Source: an uncultured beta proteobacterium
GTDB lineage: Bacteria > Pseudomonadota > Gammaproteobacteria > Burkholderiales > Burkholderiaceae
NCBI GenBank assembly: GCA_903944725.1
Contig: CAJASX010000044.1
Location: 1-46,584 of the forward strand
Direction: 5' to 3'
Length of the DNA stretch: 46,584 nucleotides
Under the pieces are notes generated by a model that saw only the letters and a list, made by a program, of their open reading frames with translations, was not told the DNA's origin and did not search any database. Both the position numbers and the translations under genes were made by a program. The stretch's first letter is position 1, and every line of letters starts with the position of its first letter. Below, in pieces: positions 9,964 through 19,450 of this stretch.

Positions 9964-11385
9964 TTAGGCCTTTTTAGCCTGATTTTCAGCTTCAGCAGTG
10001 CCCATTTCAGCCTGTTTATAGACTAAAAGGGGTTTGCCATCAATCGCAATAGTGCTTTCATCAATAACCACTTTCTGTACATTTTGCAGAGATGGCAAGT
10101 CATACATGACGTCCATCAACGAACCCTCTAAGATAGAACGCAAACCCCGTGCGCCAGTCTTCCGAGCAATGGCTTTTTTAGCAATTGCCGCAAGCGCTGC
10201 TGGCCGCACTTCAAGCTCAGAGCCTTCCATGCTGAGTAAGGCTTGGTATTGCTTCACTAAAGCATTTTTTGGTTCAGTCAAAATTTGCACTAAAGCAGCT
10301 TCATCTAACTGAGTCAAGGTGGCTAATACGGGCAAACGACCAATGAGTTCGGGAATTAAACCAAACTTAATCAAATCTTCGGGCTCAACTTCTTTTAATA
10401 AATCACCAATTGCGCGGTCATCTTTACCAGCTACATCGGCACTAAAACCAATACCCGACTTAGCTGTGCGCTGCTGAATGACTTTTTCAAGACCATCAAA
10501 TGCGCCGCCACAGATAAACAAAATATTGGTGGTGTCAACCTGTAGAAAATCTTGATTTGGATGTTTTCTGCCACCCTGCGGCGGAATCGAAGCCATCGTA
10601 CCTTCAATTAACTTAAGCAAAGCTTGCTGTACGCCCTCACCTGAAACATCTCGTGTAATTGAGGGGTTATCCGACTTACGAGAAATCTTGTCAATTTCAT
10701 CGATATAGACGATACCCTTTTGGGCTTTATCAATATTGTAGTCACAGCTTTGCAGAAGTTTCTGAATAATATTTTCAACATCTTCACCTACGTAGCCAGC
10801 TTCGGTTAAGGTGGTAGCATCTGCCATCACAAAGGGTACGTTAAGCATCCGCGCTAATGTTTGCGCCAATAAAGTCTTGCCCGAGCCAGTTGGCCCGATT
10901 AACAAAATATTGCTTTTAGCCAATTCAACGCCATCGACTATTGCTTTGGCAGGAGACTTAGTGCTTTTTTTAGCACTCGCCGTTTTTTCCTGACCCTTTT
11001 CCTTGCCGCCACTATGCCCCTTTTTATTACTCGGCAGATCGTCAACGTCAGCAACTTTCTCAGCTTTTTCTTTAGATGCTGGAGGCAAATGCATGAGCCG
11101 CTTGTAATGATTGTAGACTGCTACCGCCAAAGTCTTTTTTGCTAAATCTTGCCCAATCACGTATTGATCTAAATTTGCGCGAATTTCATGGGGAGTTGGA
11201 ATCGCCTCACTACCTTCGCTTACAGGAAGCTTAGCAATTTCTTCTTGAATAATATCGGTACATAAATCAATGCACTCATCACAAATAAAAACAGAAGGGC
11301 CAGCAATGAGCTTTTTAACTTCATGCTGACTCTTGCCGCAAAATGAGCAATACAATAACTTATCGGAAGAAGTAGTATCGCTCAA
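9964..11385 (-). CDS. clpX: ATP-dependent Clp protease ATP-binding subunit ClpX, with a lysine-rich insert
   Basis: A hexameric AAA+ unfoldase that feeds proteins to ClpP. The N-terminal C4 zinc finger uses Cys13, Cys16, Cys35 and Cys38. Walker A GPTGSGKT is at 164-171; the pore motif GYVGED, Walker [11 protein letters not shown] and the RKH loop (GGRKHP) follow. It has 473 residues against about 424 in E. coli, because of a 45-50 residue low-complexity segment (about 99-150, rich in Lys, Ser, Ala, Gly) between VYNHYKRL and the Walker A strand. The start is TTG at 11385: an in-frame TGA lies just upstream, no early ATG exists, and no Shine-Dalgarno sequence is visible, so translation may be weak. 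Confidence 0.96.
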   Translation of the reverse strand: MSDTTSSDKLLYCSFCGKSQHEVKKLIAGPSVFICDECIDLCTDIIQEEIAKLPVSEGSEAIPTPHEIRANLDQYVIGQDLAKKTLAVAVYNHYKRLMHLPPASKEKAEKVADVDDLPSNKKGHSGGKEKGQEKTASAKKSTKSPAKAIVDGVELAKSNILLIGPTGSGKTLLAQTLARMLNVPFVMADATTLTEAGYVGEDVENIIQKLLQSCDYNIDKAQKGIVYIDEIDKISRKSDNPSITRDVSGEGVQQALLKLIEGTMASIPPQGGRKHPNQDFLQVDTTNILFICGGAFDGLEKVIQQRTAKSGIGFSADVAGKDDRAIGDLLKEVEPEDLIKFGLIPELIGRLPVLATLTQLDEAALVQILTEPKNALVKQYQALLSMEGSELEVRPAALAAIAKKAIARKTGARGLRSILEGSLMDVMYDLPSLQNVQKVVIDESTIAIDGKPLLVYKQAEMGTAEAENQAKKA

Positions 11386-11445
11386 GGTATTTACTCAGTG
11401 TAGTTAGTCAAGATTAATAAAATAGTCAAAAGGTAATGTGCCGGT

Positions 11446-11470
11446 AAAAAGGGTAAATTACTGCTACCCT
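11446..11470 (-). terminator. Rho-independent terminator or attenuator between clpP and clpX
   Basis: On the minus strand, AGGGTA (from 11470) pairs with TACCCT (to 11450) across a 9-base loop, followed by a run of T to 11446. The stem begins inside the clpP stop codon (11469-11471). Six base pairs, only three of them G-C, suggest partial termination. This would lower clpX expression relative to clpP or leave clpX to its own promoter in 11386-11445, where I see no clear one. Confidence 0.5.
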
Positions 11471-12128
11471 AGGGACGCTTATCAATCACTTTATCAATCA
11501 AACCATAATCACGGGCTTGCTCGGCCGACATAAAGTTATCACGATCGGTATCCTTTGCAATCGTTTCGATCGATTGCCCAGTGCGATCGGCCAAAATTTG
11601 ATTTAAGCGTTCGCGCAAATATAAGATTTCTCTAGCTTGAATTTCAATATCTGAAGCCTGGCCACGCGCACCACCTAAAGGCTGATGAATCATGACGCGT
11701 GAATTAGGCAAGGCATAACGCTTCTCTTTTTCGCCTGCGCAGAGTAAAAATGCACCCATACTTGCAGCCATTCCCATGCACAATGTGCTGACATGGGGCT
11801 TAATAAATTGCATAGTGTCATAAATCGCTAAGCCAGCCGATACCGAACCCCCAGGCGAATTAATGTAGAGCGAAATTTCTTTATCAGGATTTTCGCTTTC
11901 TAAAAATAGTAACTGGGCAATAACTAAATTGGCGGTTTGATCATTTACTTCACCAACTAAAAAAACCACTCGCTCGCGCAATAGGCGTGAATAAATATCG
12001 TAGGCCCGTTCGCCACGTCCCGAAGTTTCAATTACCATCGGCACCAAACCTAAACCTTGTGGGGCCATGCTCGCATCTAAAATATCTCGCTGAGACTGGT
12101 AATGGGTGTCGCCTTGAATTGTGCTCAT
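11469..12128 (-). CDS. clpP: ATP-dependent Clp protease proteolytic subunit ClpP
   Basis: A serine protease that forms the tetradecameric chamber used by ClpX. With ATG 12128 it has 219 residues. The catalytic serine is Ser123 in GMAASMGAF, the histidine is His148 in MIHQP, and the oxyanion motif NSPGGSV is at 90-96. I chose 12128 because GAGG lies six bases upstream; the earlier ATG at 12140 overlaps the tig stop as ATGA but its AGGA is only two bases away. Either way translation is likely coupled to tig. A weak terminator follows. Confidence 0.96.
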   Translation of the reverse strand: MSTIQGDTHYQSQRDILDASMAPQGLGLVPMVIETSGRGERAYDIYSRLLRERVVFLVGEVNDQTANLVIAQLLFLESENPDKEISLYINSPGGSVSAGLAIYDTMQFIKPHVSTLCMGMAASMGAFLLCAGEKEKRYALPNSRVMIHQPLGGARGQASDIEIQAREILYLRERLNQILADRTGQSIETIAKDTDRDNFMSAEQARDYGLIDKVIDKRP

Positions 12129-12136
12129 AATTTGCC

Positions 12137-13477
12137 TCATTGTCCTAGTTTACTCAGTTCCTCAAATGTTACTTGCTGGTCGGTAACTGTGCCAAGTTCG
12201 CTCACATATTTCATTACATTTGCCTCTAAGACTGCCGACTCGATATCTTTAAGCCGACTAGGATCACTATAAAACCACCTGACCACTTCTTTGGGATCTT
12301 CATAGGTGGCGGCTTGATCTTCGATTTCAGTTTTAATTTGTTCGGGAGTTACCACTAAATTTTTCTGCTTCACTAACTCGCTCAAAATAAGCCCTAAGCG
12401 CACGCGTTTTTGTGCCTGTTCAGCAAACATCTCAACCGGAATCGGAGCATCTTTTGCATTGGGAATACCGCGTTGTATTAAGTCTTGCCGTGCCATATTT
12501 ACTAAACGCTCTTGTTCATTGGCAACTAAAGCCTTAGGAACGTCTAATTCACATAACTTTTCTAATTGCCCCATGACTTCATTTTTCATCAACAACTGAG
12601 TACGACGCTTAACTTCGCGCTCTAAATTTTCACGTACTTCATTACGCATTTTTTCGATGCCGCCCTCTGTAACCCCTAAAGACATGGCGAAGGCCTCATT
12701 GACCTCTGGCAAATGCGCCCAACGAACCTCTTTCACGGTAAGCGTAAAGTCGGCTGTTTTCCCCGCCACTTCTTTGCCATGGTAATCGGCAGGAAAAGGC
12801 AAAGCAAACGTTTTACTCTCGCCAGCCTTCATGCCGAGAGCCGCGGCTTCAAATTCTGGCAGCATACGCCCTTCACCTAACACAAACTCAAAGTTTTCTG
12901 CTTTACCGCCAGTGAACTCTAAGCCATCAATTTTGCCGACAAAATCGATTAATACTTGATCTCCAGTTTGTGCTGCAGTGTTGGCACCACCATCGCCATG
13001 TTCGCCTGCTTGTCCACGGGGATGGTAATGCACTTGCTGTTTACGAAGCACATCAATAGCGCGATCCATTTCGGCATCGGTTACCGAGGTGATATAGCGG
13101 GTCATCGTTGCTTGACTTAAATCACCAAGCTTAATTTCAGGCAGTACTTCAAAAAATGCATCGAAGACAATTTTGTCGGCACCAATTTCGCTTTTGGGCT
13201 CAAGTCGAGGTTGCCCTGCTAAAGCAATGCCGGCATTTTTACTCAGCTCAAAAAATAATTCAGCAGCTTTATCAAACTGCACTTCAAAATCAATTTGCAT
13301 GCCATATTGCTGTTCAATCATTTTCTTGGGCACTTTACCGGGCCGAAAACCGGCCATCTTGAGATTTTTTCCAGCCTTTAGCAAACGCGCATCGCGTATT
13401 TTTGCTAAGTCAGCACGGGGGAACTCTAAAGTTACCTTACGATCTAATGCACCCAAATTTTCTATCTGCACAGCCAT
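12137..13477 (-). CDS. tig: Trigger factor (ribosome-associated chaperone and prolyl isomerase)
   Basis: Trigger factor binds the ribosomal exit tunnel and shields nascent chains. The 446 residues show the ribosome-binding domain with the signature [17 protein letters not shown] near residues 43-59, an FKBP-type isomerase domain (about 155-255, including [14 protein letters not shown] and [16 protein letters not shown]), and a helical C-terminal arm. Just before the FKBP domain lies a short flexible insert (about 150-165, [17 protein letters not shown]) longer than in E. coli. It leads the tig-clpP-clpX group; the tRNA-Leu gene lies 64 bases upstream. Confidence 0.97.
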   Translation of the reverse strand: MAVQIENLGALDRKVTLEFPRADLAKIRDARLLKAGKNLKMAGFRPGKVPKKMIEQQYGMQIDFEVQFDKAAELFFELSKNAGIALAGQPRLEPKSEIGADKIVFDAFFEVLPEIKLGDLSQATMTRYITSVTDAEMDRAIDVLRKQQVHYHPRGQAGEHGDGGANTAAQTGDQVLIDFVGKIDGLEFTGGKAENFEFVLGEGRMLPEFEAAALGMKAGESKTFALPFPADYHGKEVAGKTADFTLTVKEVRWAHLPEVNEAFAMSLGVTEGGIEKMRNEVRENLEREVKRRTQLLMKNEVMGQLEKLCELDVPKALVANEQERLVNMARQDLIQRGIPNAKDAPIPVEMFAEQAQKRVRLGLILSELVKQKNLVVTPEQIKTEIEDQAATYEDPKEVVRWFYSDPSRLKDIESAVLEANVMKYVSELGTVTDQQVTFEELSKLGQ

Positions 13478-13511
13478 GCCCCATCAATTAAATACCGCCG
13501 ATTAAATGGAC

Positions 13512-13656
13512 TAAAGTTTAAGCCAGTAGCCAGCTGCCTATTGGTGCGAGGAGGGGGACTCGAACCCCCACACCATTTCTGGCGTCAGGACCTAAACCTG
13601 GTGCGTCTACCAATTTCGCCATCCTCGCGCTTTTAACGCCGCCAGCTTAAACTTTA
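13512..13656. repeat. 12-bp perfect inverted repeat embracing tRNA-Leu
   Basis: TAAAGTTTAAGC at 13512-13523 and GCTTAAACTTTA at 13645-13656 are exact reverse complements, 121 bases apart, and the tRNA-Leu gene (13542-13628) sits between them. In the precursor transcript the 5' leader and 3' trailer could pair and close a long stem around the tRNA, as processing stems do around rRNA. I do not know of this being described for a single tRNA in this group. Confidence 0.6.
13542..13628 (-). tRNA. tRNA-Leu (anticodon UAG)
   Basis: On the minus strand an 87-nt class II tRNA starts GCGAGGA at 13628 and ends TCCTCGC-A-CCA at 13542 with an encoded CCA. The anticodon loop TTTAGGT gives anticodon TAG, which reads CUN codons. 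The long variable arm (ACGCCAGAAATGGTGT) and T-arm GGGGGTTCGAGTCCCCC are clear. It precedes tig, as in related genomes. Confidence 0.97.
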
Positions 13657-13687
13657 TGCCAAAGGGTGAATTCTACAATGGCTGGGC

Positions 13688-14209
13688 TTAAGCTCTATAG
13701 AGCAAGGCAACCGCATGCACCGCAAGGCCCTCGCCCCGACCCAAGTGGCCCAGTGATTCATTAGTCTTGGCTTTAATATTGATATGGCTAGGGGTAACTG
13801 CTAAATCTGCAGCCATATTGCGTACCATGGCTGGTAAGTATTCCGCTAACTTGGGTTTTTGGCAAATAATCGTAGCATCGACATTGCCAACGTGATAACC
13901 AGCCGCCTGTACCTTTTGTAAGGCAGCGCGTAACAAAATTCGACTATCAATGTCTTTAAATTGTGCCTCGGTATCAGGAAAAAGCTGGCCTATGTCGTTT
14001 AATCCTGCAGCCCCTAATAGTGCATCGGTTACCGCATGCAATAACGCATCTGCATCAGAGTGCCCCAGTAAACCTTTCTCATAGGGAATCAGCACCCCGC
14101 CTAAAATTAATTTTCGATCAAACACTAGGGCATGAATGTCGTAGCCCTGACCAATGCGAAATGGTGGGGCACCATGGGGCGTAGCTGATAATTTATCGGT
14201 TGAATTCAT
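13688..14209 (-). CDS. ispF: 2-C-methyl-D-erythritol 2,4-cyclodiphosphate synthase
   Basis: IspF cyclises CDP-methylerythritol 2-phosphate to the 2,4-cyclodiphosphate in the non-mevalonate isoprenoid pathway. The 173 residues include the metal-binding set GYDIHAL (Asp24, His26) and His58 in [14 protein letters not shown], then FPDT and the C-terminal signature [14 protein letters not shown]. The family is usually about 160 residues; the first 15 or so form a non-conserved lead. It follows ispD by 19 bases, so the two consecutive pathway genes form an operon. Confidence 0.97.
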   Translation of the reverse strand: MNSTDKLSATPHGAPPFRIGQGYDIHALVFDRKLILGGVLIPYEKGLLGHSDADALLHAVTDALLGAAGLNDIGQLFPDTEAQFKDIDSRILLRAALQKVQAAGYHVGNVDATIICQKPKLAEYLPAMVRNMAADLAVTPSHINIKAKTNESLGHLGRGEGLAVHAVALLYRA

Positions 14210-14228
14210 GGTCTGCTCGGCAGTGAAA

Positions 14229-14990
14229 TTAAGGGAGGTGAAGTAAGACAGTGTGCATCAAATCCCAGTCGGCAGGATGCGTTACTTTAAAGTTGCGTGT
14301 AGCTCCCTCAACTAGCAATGGCTTAGCGCCCAGTAGCTCCATCGCACTAGCCTCATCGGTAATTTCAGCCCCCACTTCAAGCGCCTGGGTAAGGGCACTG
14401 TGTAGCAGGCCCAATTGAAACATTTGTGGCGTTTGGGCTTGCCAAAGGTGTTGCCGCGCAAGGGTAGCCTGCGCCAAGCTTCCTTGAGGGCTGAGCTCTG
14501 CCCGTTTTAAGGTATCTGCTAGCGGCATCGCTAGTAAGCCGCCCCACAAGTTAGACTGATTTTGCGCGCCCGCATTAACCGCCGTTATTAATTGCTGAAT
14601 TAAGCCTGCCGTTATACCTGGGCGAGCAGCATCATGCACTAAGACCCAATCATCAGCAGGAATATGCACGTTGAGTAATGCACTTAAGGTATTGAGTACC
14701 GTTTCATGGCGGCTTGCCCCACCCGTTGGCAAGAGGTGCAGGCGCCCTTGAGAGCGTTCAACCATTTCTTCCAAGTACCGAATTGACTCAGGCTCATCAA
14801 ATTGTGGGCTTAAGCCCACCCAAATTGAGCTAATTTCTGGGGTATTTAAGATCGCCTCTAGGGCATACGCCACCATTGGCTTTGCCCCAAGCAAACGAAA
14901 TTGCTTTGGCAAATTACCGCCTAAGCGGGAGCCAGTACCCGCTGCTGGCAAAACAAGGTGGCAGGCTCGATTCAAATTCAAAGTACGCAT
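14229..14990 (-). CDS. ispD: 2-C-methyl-D-erythritol 4-phosphate cytidylyltransferase
   Basis: IspD transfers CMP from CTP to methylerythritol 4-phosphate, two steps before IspF. The 253 residues show the nucleotide-binding start [20 protein letters not shown] (residues 12-31), the central [12 protein letters not shown] motif and the C-terminal [11 protein letters not shown]. The family length is about 230-240. ATG 14990 is only 23 bases from the start of mfd on the other strand, so the promoters of the two units must overlap each other's 5' coding parts. Confidence 0.96.
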   Translation of the reverse strand: MRTLNLNRACHLVLPAAGTGSRLGGNLPKQFRLLGAKPMVAYALEAILNTPEISSIWVGLSPQFDEPESIRYLEEMVERSQGRLHLLPTGGASRHETVLNTLSALLNVHIPADDWVLVHDAARPGITAGLIQQLITAVNAGAQNQSNLWGGLLAMPLADTLKRAELSPQGSLAQATLARQHLWQAQTPQMFQLGLLHSALTQALEVGAEITDEASAMELLGAKPLLVEGATRNFKVTHPADWDLMHTVLLHLP

Positions 14991-15013
14991 ACCTGATTCT
15001 ATAATGGCAGCAG

Positions 15014-18000
15014 ATGTCTGATGGAATCAAGCTAACACCCCCCGTCCCTGCGCCAAGGGCTGGGCAGCGCTTTACCTTTTCAGGCCTGGTTGGCTCAGCC
15101 GATGCCGCTTTGCTGGCCGAGTCGGCCTTACGTTACCGCGCTCAATTTTCAATCTTGGTAGTTTTTTGTGCACAAGCACAAGATGCTCAAAGACTCTTTG
15201 AAGAAATTCCTGCCTTTGCACCGCGTCTCAAAACTCGCCTACTACCCGACTGGGAAATTCTGCCCTACGATCAATTTTCGCCACATCAAGATTTAGTCTC
15301 TGAACGTTTAGCAACTTTTCATGCAATGCTTAATGGTAACTGCGACATTGTCTTGGTTCCTGTAACTACTGCACTTCAACGCCTTGGGCCGCCCCAGTTT
15401 CTTTCTGGACACACTTTTTTCTTTAAACAAGGTGATCAATTAAACGAAAACGCCCTGCGTTTGCAATTACAGCAAGCGGGTTACGACCCGGTGAGTGCAG
15501 TTATGCGGCCAGGTGAATACAGTATTCGCGGCGGCTTAATCGATTTATTCCCAATGGGTTCGGCGCTTCCCTTTCGACTCGATTTATTTGGCAATGAAAT
15601 TGAGCAAATTCGTGCGTTTGATCCCGACACCCAACGCAGCATGTATCCAGTGAAGGAAATACGTCTATTGCCAGGCCATGAGTTTCCCTTTGATGATGCA
15701 GCACGCCTTGCCTTTCGTGGGCGGTGGCGCGAAATATTTGAAGGAGATCCAAGTCGTTGCGCAATGTATAAAGATGCCAACCTTGGTATTGCTAGTGCTG
15801 GTATTGAATCTTATTTGCCGTTATTTTTTGCTGAACCAGCAACCCTATTCGATTACTTGCCGCATGCCAAAGAAGGTGTTTGGATTGCCTCGGTTGGCGA
15901 TATAGAAGGAAGCATTCGTAGTTTTTGGAAGGAAACCCAAACTCGTTACAACTTTTTAAAGCACGATCTAGAGCGACCCATCCTAAATCCTGCAGCCCTC
16001 TTTTTAGATGTTGATGCATTTTTTACCTGCTCTAAAGCTTATGCGCGACTCACGCTTGATACCAACTTCTCAAATGCACCAGAAAATACTACTAGCCCCA
16101 CCTTTTTACCTGTGCCTGAAGTGTCGGTTCAGCGCCGAGATGCCGATCCTCTAGCGCACTTACGCCATCTCGTTGCGCAAAATCAATATCGAATAGCGCT
16201 ATGCGCAGATACCGCGGGACGTCGCGAATCAATTCGGCAACTACTTGAAGAAAGTAACTTTGTTGTTGAAACAAAAAATAGTCAACCTTTTGCATTAAAA
16301 CCAGAAATTAGCGAAAGCTTAGCCGACTTTATTAAAGGTACTGCCCCCTTTGGTTTGGTAGTTGCGCCTTTATTTAATGGCTTTAGTTGGCCAAGTGCCA
16401 AATTAATTGTGATCACTGAAGCAGAGTTATTTACAGCTACCGCCCGCCAACGCCGTAAAGGCTCTGCCCCTCAAGCCAGTGATCCTGATATGTTGTTTAA
16501 GGATTTAGCCGAGCTCAAAATTGGTGATCCAGTAGTGCATGCAGAACATGGTATTGGGCGCTATCAAGGACTAGTATTGCTTAATTTGGCGCCCCCAAAA
16601 GCAGCGCCAATTTTTGAAGAATTTTTACATTTGGTTTATGCCAATCAAGCTACGCTCTATGTACCAGTGCATCAATTGCAATTGGTTACCCGTTACGCTG
16701 GTGCCGACCCCGAATCGGCACCCTTGCATCAACTGGGCTCTGGCCAGTGGGAAAAAGCAAAACGCAAAGCAGCCCAACAAATTCGTGACACCGCTGCTGA
16801 GTTACTTAATCTCTATGCTGCCCGAGCGTTGCGCAAAGGACATGCCTTTGAATATTCTGCTCACGATTATGCCGCCTTTGCTGAAGCCTTTGGTTTTGAA
16901 GAGACTGCCGATCAAACGACTGCTATTGCTGCCGTTATCAGCGATATGACAAACGGTAAATCGATGGATCGATTGGTCTGCGGTGATGTTGGTTTTGGCA
17001 AAACCGAAGTCGCCTTAAGAGCCAGCTTTATTGCGGTAATGGGCGGCAAACAAGTTGCTATTTTAGCGCCCACTACCTTACTAGCTGAGCAACATGCTGC
17101 CACCTGGAAAGATCGCTTTGCAGACTGGCCAGTAAAGATAGTTGAGTTATCACGCTTTAAAACTACTAAAGAAATAACTGCCGCATTAGCAGCAATTGCT
17201 GCGGGCGAGGCCGATATCGTGATTGGTACTCATAAATTATTATCCAAAGAAACCCATTTTAATCGCTTGGGTTTAGTCATCGTCGATGAAGAGCATCGCT
17301 TTGGGGTTCGACAAAAAGAGGTGCTTAAAGCATTACGTGCTGAAGTTGATATATTGACCCTCACCGCCACTCCAATTCCCCGAACTTTAGGGATGGCAAT
17401 GGAGGGTTTGCGCGAGCTCTCGATTATTGCTACTGCACCACAAAAACGTTTGGCTATTAAAACTTTTGTGCGCCGTGAAGGTGATGCTGTCATTCGCGAG
17501 GCTGTATTACGTGAAATTAAACGTGGCGGCCAAGTTTATTTTTTACACAATGAAGTTGAGACTATTGAAAACCGCCGGCATGCATTACAAACGCTATTAC
17601 CCGAAGCGCGAATTAGTGTAGCCCATGGCCAAATGCATGAACGCCAACTCGAAACAGTAATGCGCGAATTTGTTACGCAACGTAGCAATATTTTATTATG
17701 CACAACTATTATAGAAACTGGTATCGACGTACCTACTGCAAATACAATCATTATGCATCGGGCCGATAAATTTGGTTTGGCGCAATTGCATCAGTTACGC
17801 GGCCGAGTAGGTCGCTCACACCATCAGGCCTATGCCTATCTAATGGTGCCTGACCCCGATGCCTTAAGCAAACAAGCCCAATTACGACTTGATGCAATTC
17901 AAGCAATGGAGGAATTAGGTTCAGGTTTTTATTTAGCGATGCATGACCTAGAGATCCGTGGTGCTGGCGAAGTCTTAGGCGATAAGCAATCGGGTGAAAT

Positions 18001-18562
18001 TCATGAAATTGGCTACCAACTCTATACCGAAATGCTTAATCGTGCCGTCAAATCCTTAAAAAGTGGTAAAGAACCAGACCTCTTAGCCCCTTTACAAGTT
18101 ACGACCGATGTCAATTTAGGTGTACCGGCCCTGCTACCTGAAGAATATTGCCCCGATGTGCATGAGCGTCTTTCGCTGTATAAACGCTTTGCAGCGACTC
18201 ATGATTTTTCAGAGTTAGTTGATTTACGCGAAGAATTAATCGATCGTTTTGGTAGCTTACCCGATCCTGCTAAATCGTTTTATGAAACCCATCGCTTACG
18301 TTTAGAAATGGCTGACTACGGCATTAAAAAAATTGATGCTAGTCCACTAGCGATCCAGATGCATTTTATGCCTAACCCACCTATTGATCCATTGCGTATT
18401 ATTCAGCTGATTCAAACCCAAGCCCATATTCAACTGAACGGCCAAGATCGTTTAAAAATAACACCGCCCAAAGCCCGCGATTTTGATCAATTAGAGCAGC
18501 GCCTAGAACAAATTCGTCAAGTGCTTAAACGTCTCAATCAATCTGCCTTAAGTACTGTTTGA
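15014..18562 (+). CDS. mfd: Transcription-repair coupling factor Mfd
   Basis: Mfd removes RNA polymerase stalled at DNA damage and recruits UvrA. The 1182 residues match the family (about 1150). Visible: the UvrB-homology module at the N-terminus (RLLPDWEILPYDQFSPH), the CarD-like polymerase-interacting domain (IGDPVVHAEHGIGRYQGL), the RecG-like motor with Walker A GDVGFGKTE and DEEHRFGV, motif VI-type sequence HQLRGRVGRS, and the C-terminal TRCF domain. The ATG is 15014; an ATG at 15004 is out of frame and short. The stop TGA overlaps the serB ATG by one base. Confidence 0.97.
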   Translation: MSDGIKLTPPVPAPRAGQRFTFSGLVGSADAALLAESALRYRAQFSILVVFCAQAQDAQRLFEEIPAFAPRLKTRLLPDWEILPYDQFSPHQDLVSERLATFHAMLNGNCDIVLVPVTTALQRLGPPQFLSGHTFFFKQGDQLNENALRLQLQQAGYDPVSAVMRPGEYSIRGGLIDLFPMGSALPFRLDLFGNEIEQIRAFDPDTQRSMYPVKEIRLLPGHEFPFDDAARLAFRGRWREIFEGDPSRCAMYKDANLGIASAGIESYLPLFFAEPATLFDYLPHAKEGVWIASVGDIEGSIRSFWKETQTRYNFLKHDLERPILNPAALFLDVDAFFTCSKAYARLTLDTNFSNAPENTTSPTFLPVPEVSVQRRDADPLAHLRHLVAQNQYRIALCADTAGRRESIRQLLEESNFVVETKNSQPFALKPEISESLADFIKGTAPFGLVVAPLFNGFSWPSAKLIVITEAELFTATARQRRKGSAPQASDPDMLFKDLAELKIGDPVVHAEHGIGRYQGLVLLNLAPPKAAPIFEEFLHLVYANQATLYVPVHQLQLVTRYAGADPESAPLHQLGSGQWEKAKRKAAQQIRDTAAELLNLYAARALRKGHAFEYSAHDYAAFAEAFGFEETADQTTAIAAVISDMTNGKSMDRLVCGDVGFGKTEVALRASFIAVMGGKQVAILAPTTLLAEQHAATWKDRFADWPVKIVELSRFKTTKEITAALAAIAAGEADIVIGTHKLLSKETHFNRLGLVIVDEEHRFGVRQKEVLKALRAEVDILTLTATPIPRTLGMAMEGLRELSIIATAPQKRLAIKTFVRREGDAVIREAVLREIKRGGQVYFLHNEVETIENRRHALQTLLPEARISVAHGQMHERQLETVMREFVTQRSNILLCTTIIETGIDVPTANTIIMHRADKFGLAQLHQLRGRVGRSHHQAYAYLMVPDPDALSKQAQLRLDAIQAMEELGSGFYLAMHDLEIRGAGEVLGDKQSGEIHEIGYQLYTEMLNRAVKSLKSGKEPDLLAPLQVTTDVNLGVPALLPEEYCPDVHERLSLYKRFAATHDFSELVDLREELIDRFGSLPDPAKSFYETHRLRLEMADYGIKKIDASPLAIQMHFMPNPPIDPLRIIQLIQTQAHIQLNGQDRLKITPPKARDFDQLEQRLEQIRQVLKRLNQSALSTV

Positions 18563-19449
18563 TGCCTCTACATCTTCGCCTAGTTACGCTTTCACCCTTC
18601 GCGGTACAGCCTGCATTTAATCAAGCAGTTACCGAATGCGTCCAGCAGTGGGGTATTAGCTTAAATTCTTTTCAGCAAACCGATACACCGGGTTTGCATC
18701 TCAGACAATGGCAGCTAGACCAAAATTTAGACAAAGCACAACGACATATTCTGCGCGAGCTCCTTAGCCAATATCAAACAGACGCGGCTTTTTTACCTGC
18801 TCATTTTGAACCAAGTCAAATGCGGGTTTTAGCAATTGATATGGACTCTACCCTGATCAATATTGAATGCATTGATGAAATAGCCGACTTTGCTGGCAAA
18901 AAAGCTGAGGTTGCACACATAACTGCAGCGACGATGCGTGGTGAAATTAAAAACTTTAGCGATAGCCTGCAACAACGCGTTGCTTTATTAGCTGGGGTTT
19001 CAGCCAGCGTCTTAGAGGCGGTTTACCGCGAACGACTTCAGCCCAATCCTGGCGCTGCCGATTTAATCTCTCAAGCTCGCCAATTAGGCTTGCATACCCT
19101 ACTTGTCTCAGGTGGCTTTACTTTCTTTACCAAACAACTACAAAAGACCTTAGGCTTTGACCAAACGCAGGCTAATACCTTAGAAATTCAAGATGGGGTT
19201 CTAACTGGCAAAGTGTTAGGTGAAATTATTGATGCAGCTGGTAAGGCGCGCTATCTCGATGAAACTTGTCTAAACTTGGGATGCAATAAAACTCAGGCAA
19301 TAGCAATTGGTGATGGTGCCAACGACTTACTCATGATGGCTGGGGCTGGTCTTAGCATTGCTTACCGTGCTAAGCCACTAGTCAAAGAAAAAGCCGACGT
19401 GGCTTTTGACCAAGTCGGCTTAGATGCAACCTTAGCTTTAATGCGTTAA
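18562..19449 (+). CDS. serB: Phosphoserine phosphatase
   Basis: SerB hydrolyses O-phosphoserine in the last step of serine synthesis. From ATG 18562 it has 295 residues. An ACT-like N-terminal half is followed by the HAD domain: motif I AIDMDSTLIN (nucleophile Asp93, acid Asp95), motif II LVSGG, and motif III/IV GDGANDLLMM. ATG 18562 overlaps the mfd TGA by one base, so translation is coupled; the TTG just before it is less likely. The stop lies one base from the end of the convergent thiolase gene. Confidence 0.96.
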   Translation: MPLHLRLVTLSPFAVQPAFNQAVTECVQQWGISLNSFQQTDTPGLHLRQWQLDQNLDKAQRHILRELLSQYQTDAAFLPAHFEPSQMRVLAIDMDSTLINIECIDEIADFAGKKAEVAHITAATMRGEIKNFSDSLQQRVALLAGVSASVLEAVYRERLQPNPGAADLISQARQLGLHTLLVSGGFTFFTKQLQKTLGFDQTQANTLEIQDGVLTGKVLGEIIDAAGKARYLDETCLNLGCNKTQAIAIGDGANDLLMMAGAGLSIAYRAKPLVKEKADVAFDQVGLDATLALMR

Positions 19450-19450
19450 A

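Noticed and set aside
13173..13505. Plus-strand frame opposite trigger factor
   Set aside because: Shadow of a clearly real gene with strong family matches on the other strand.
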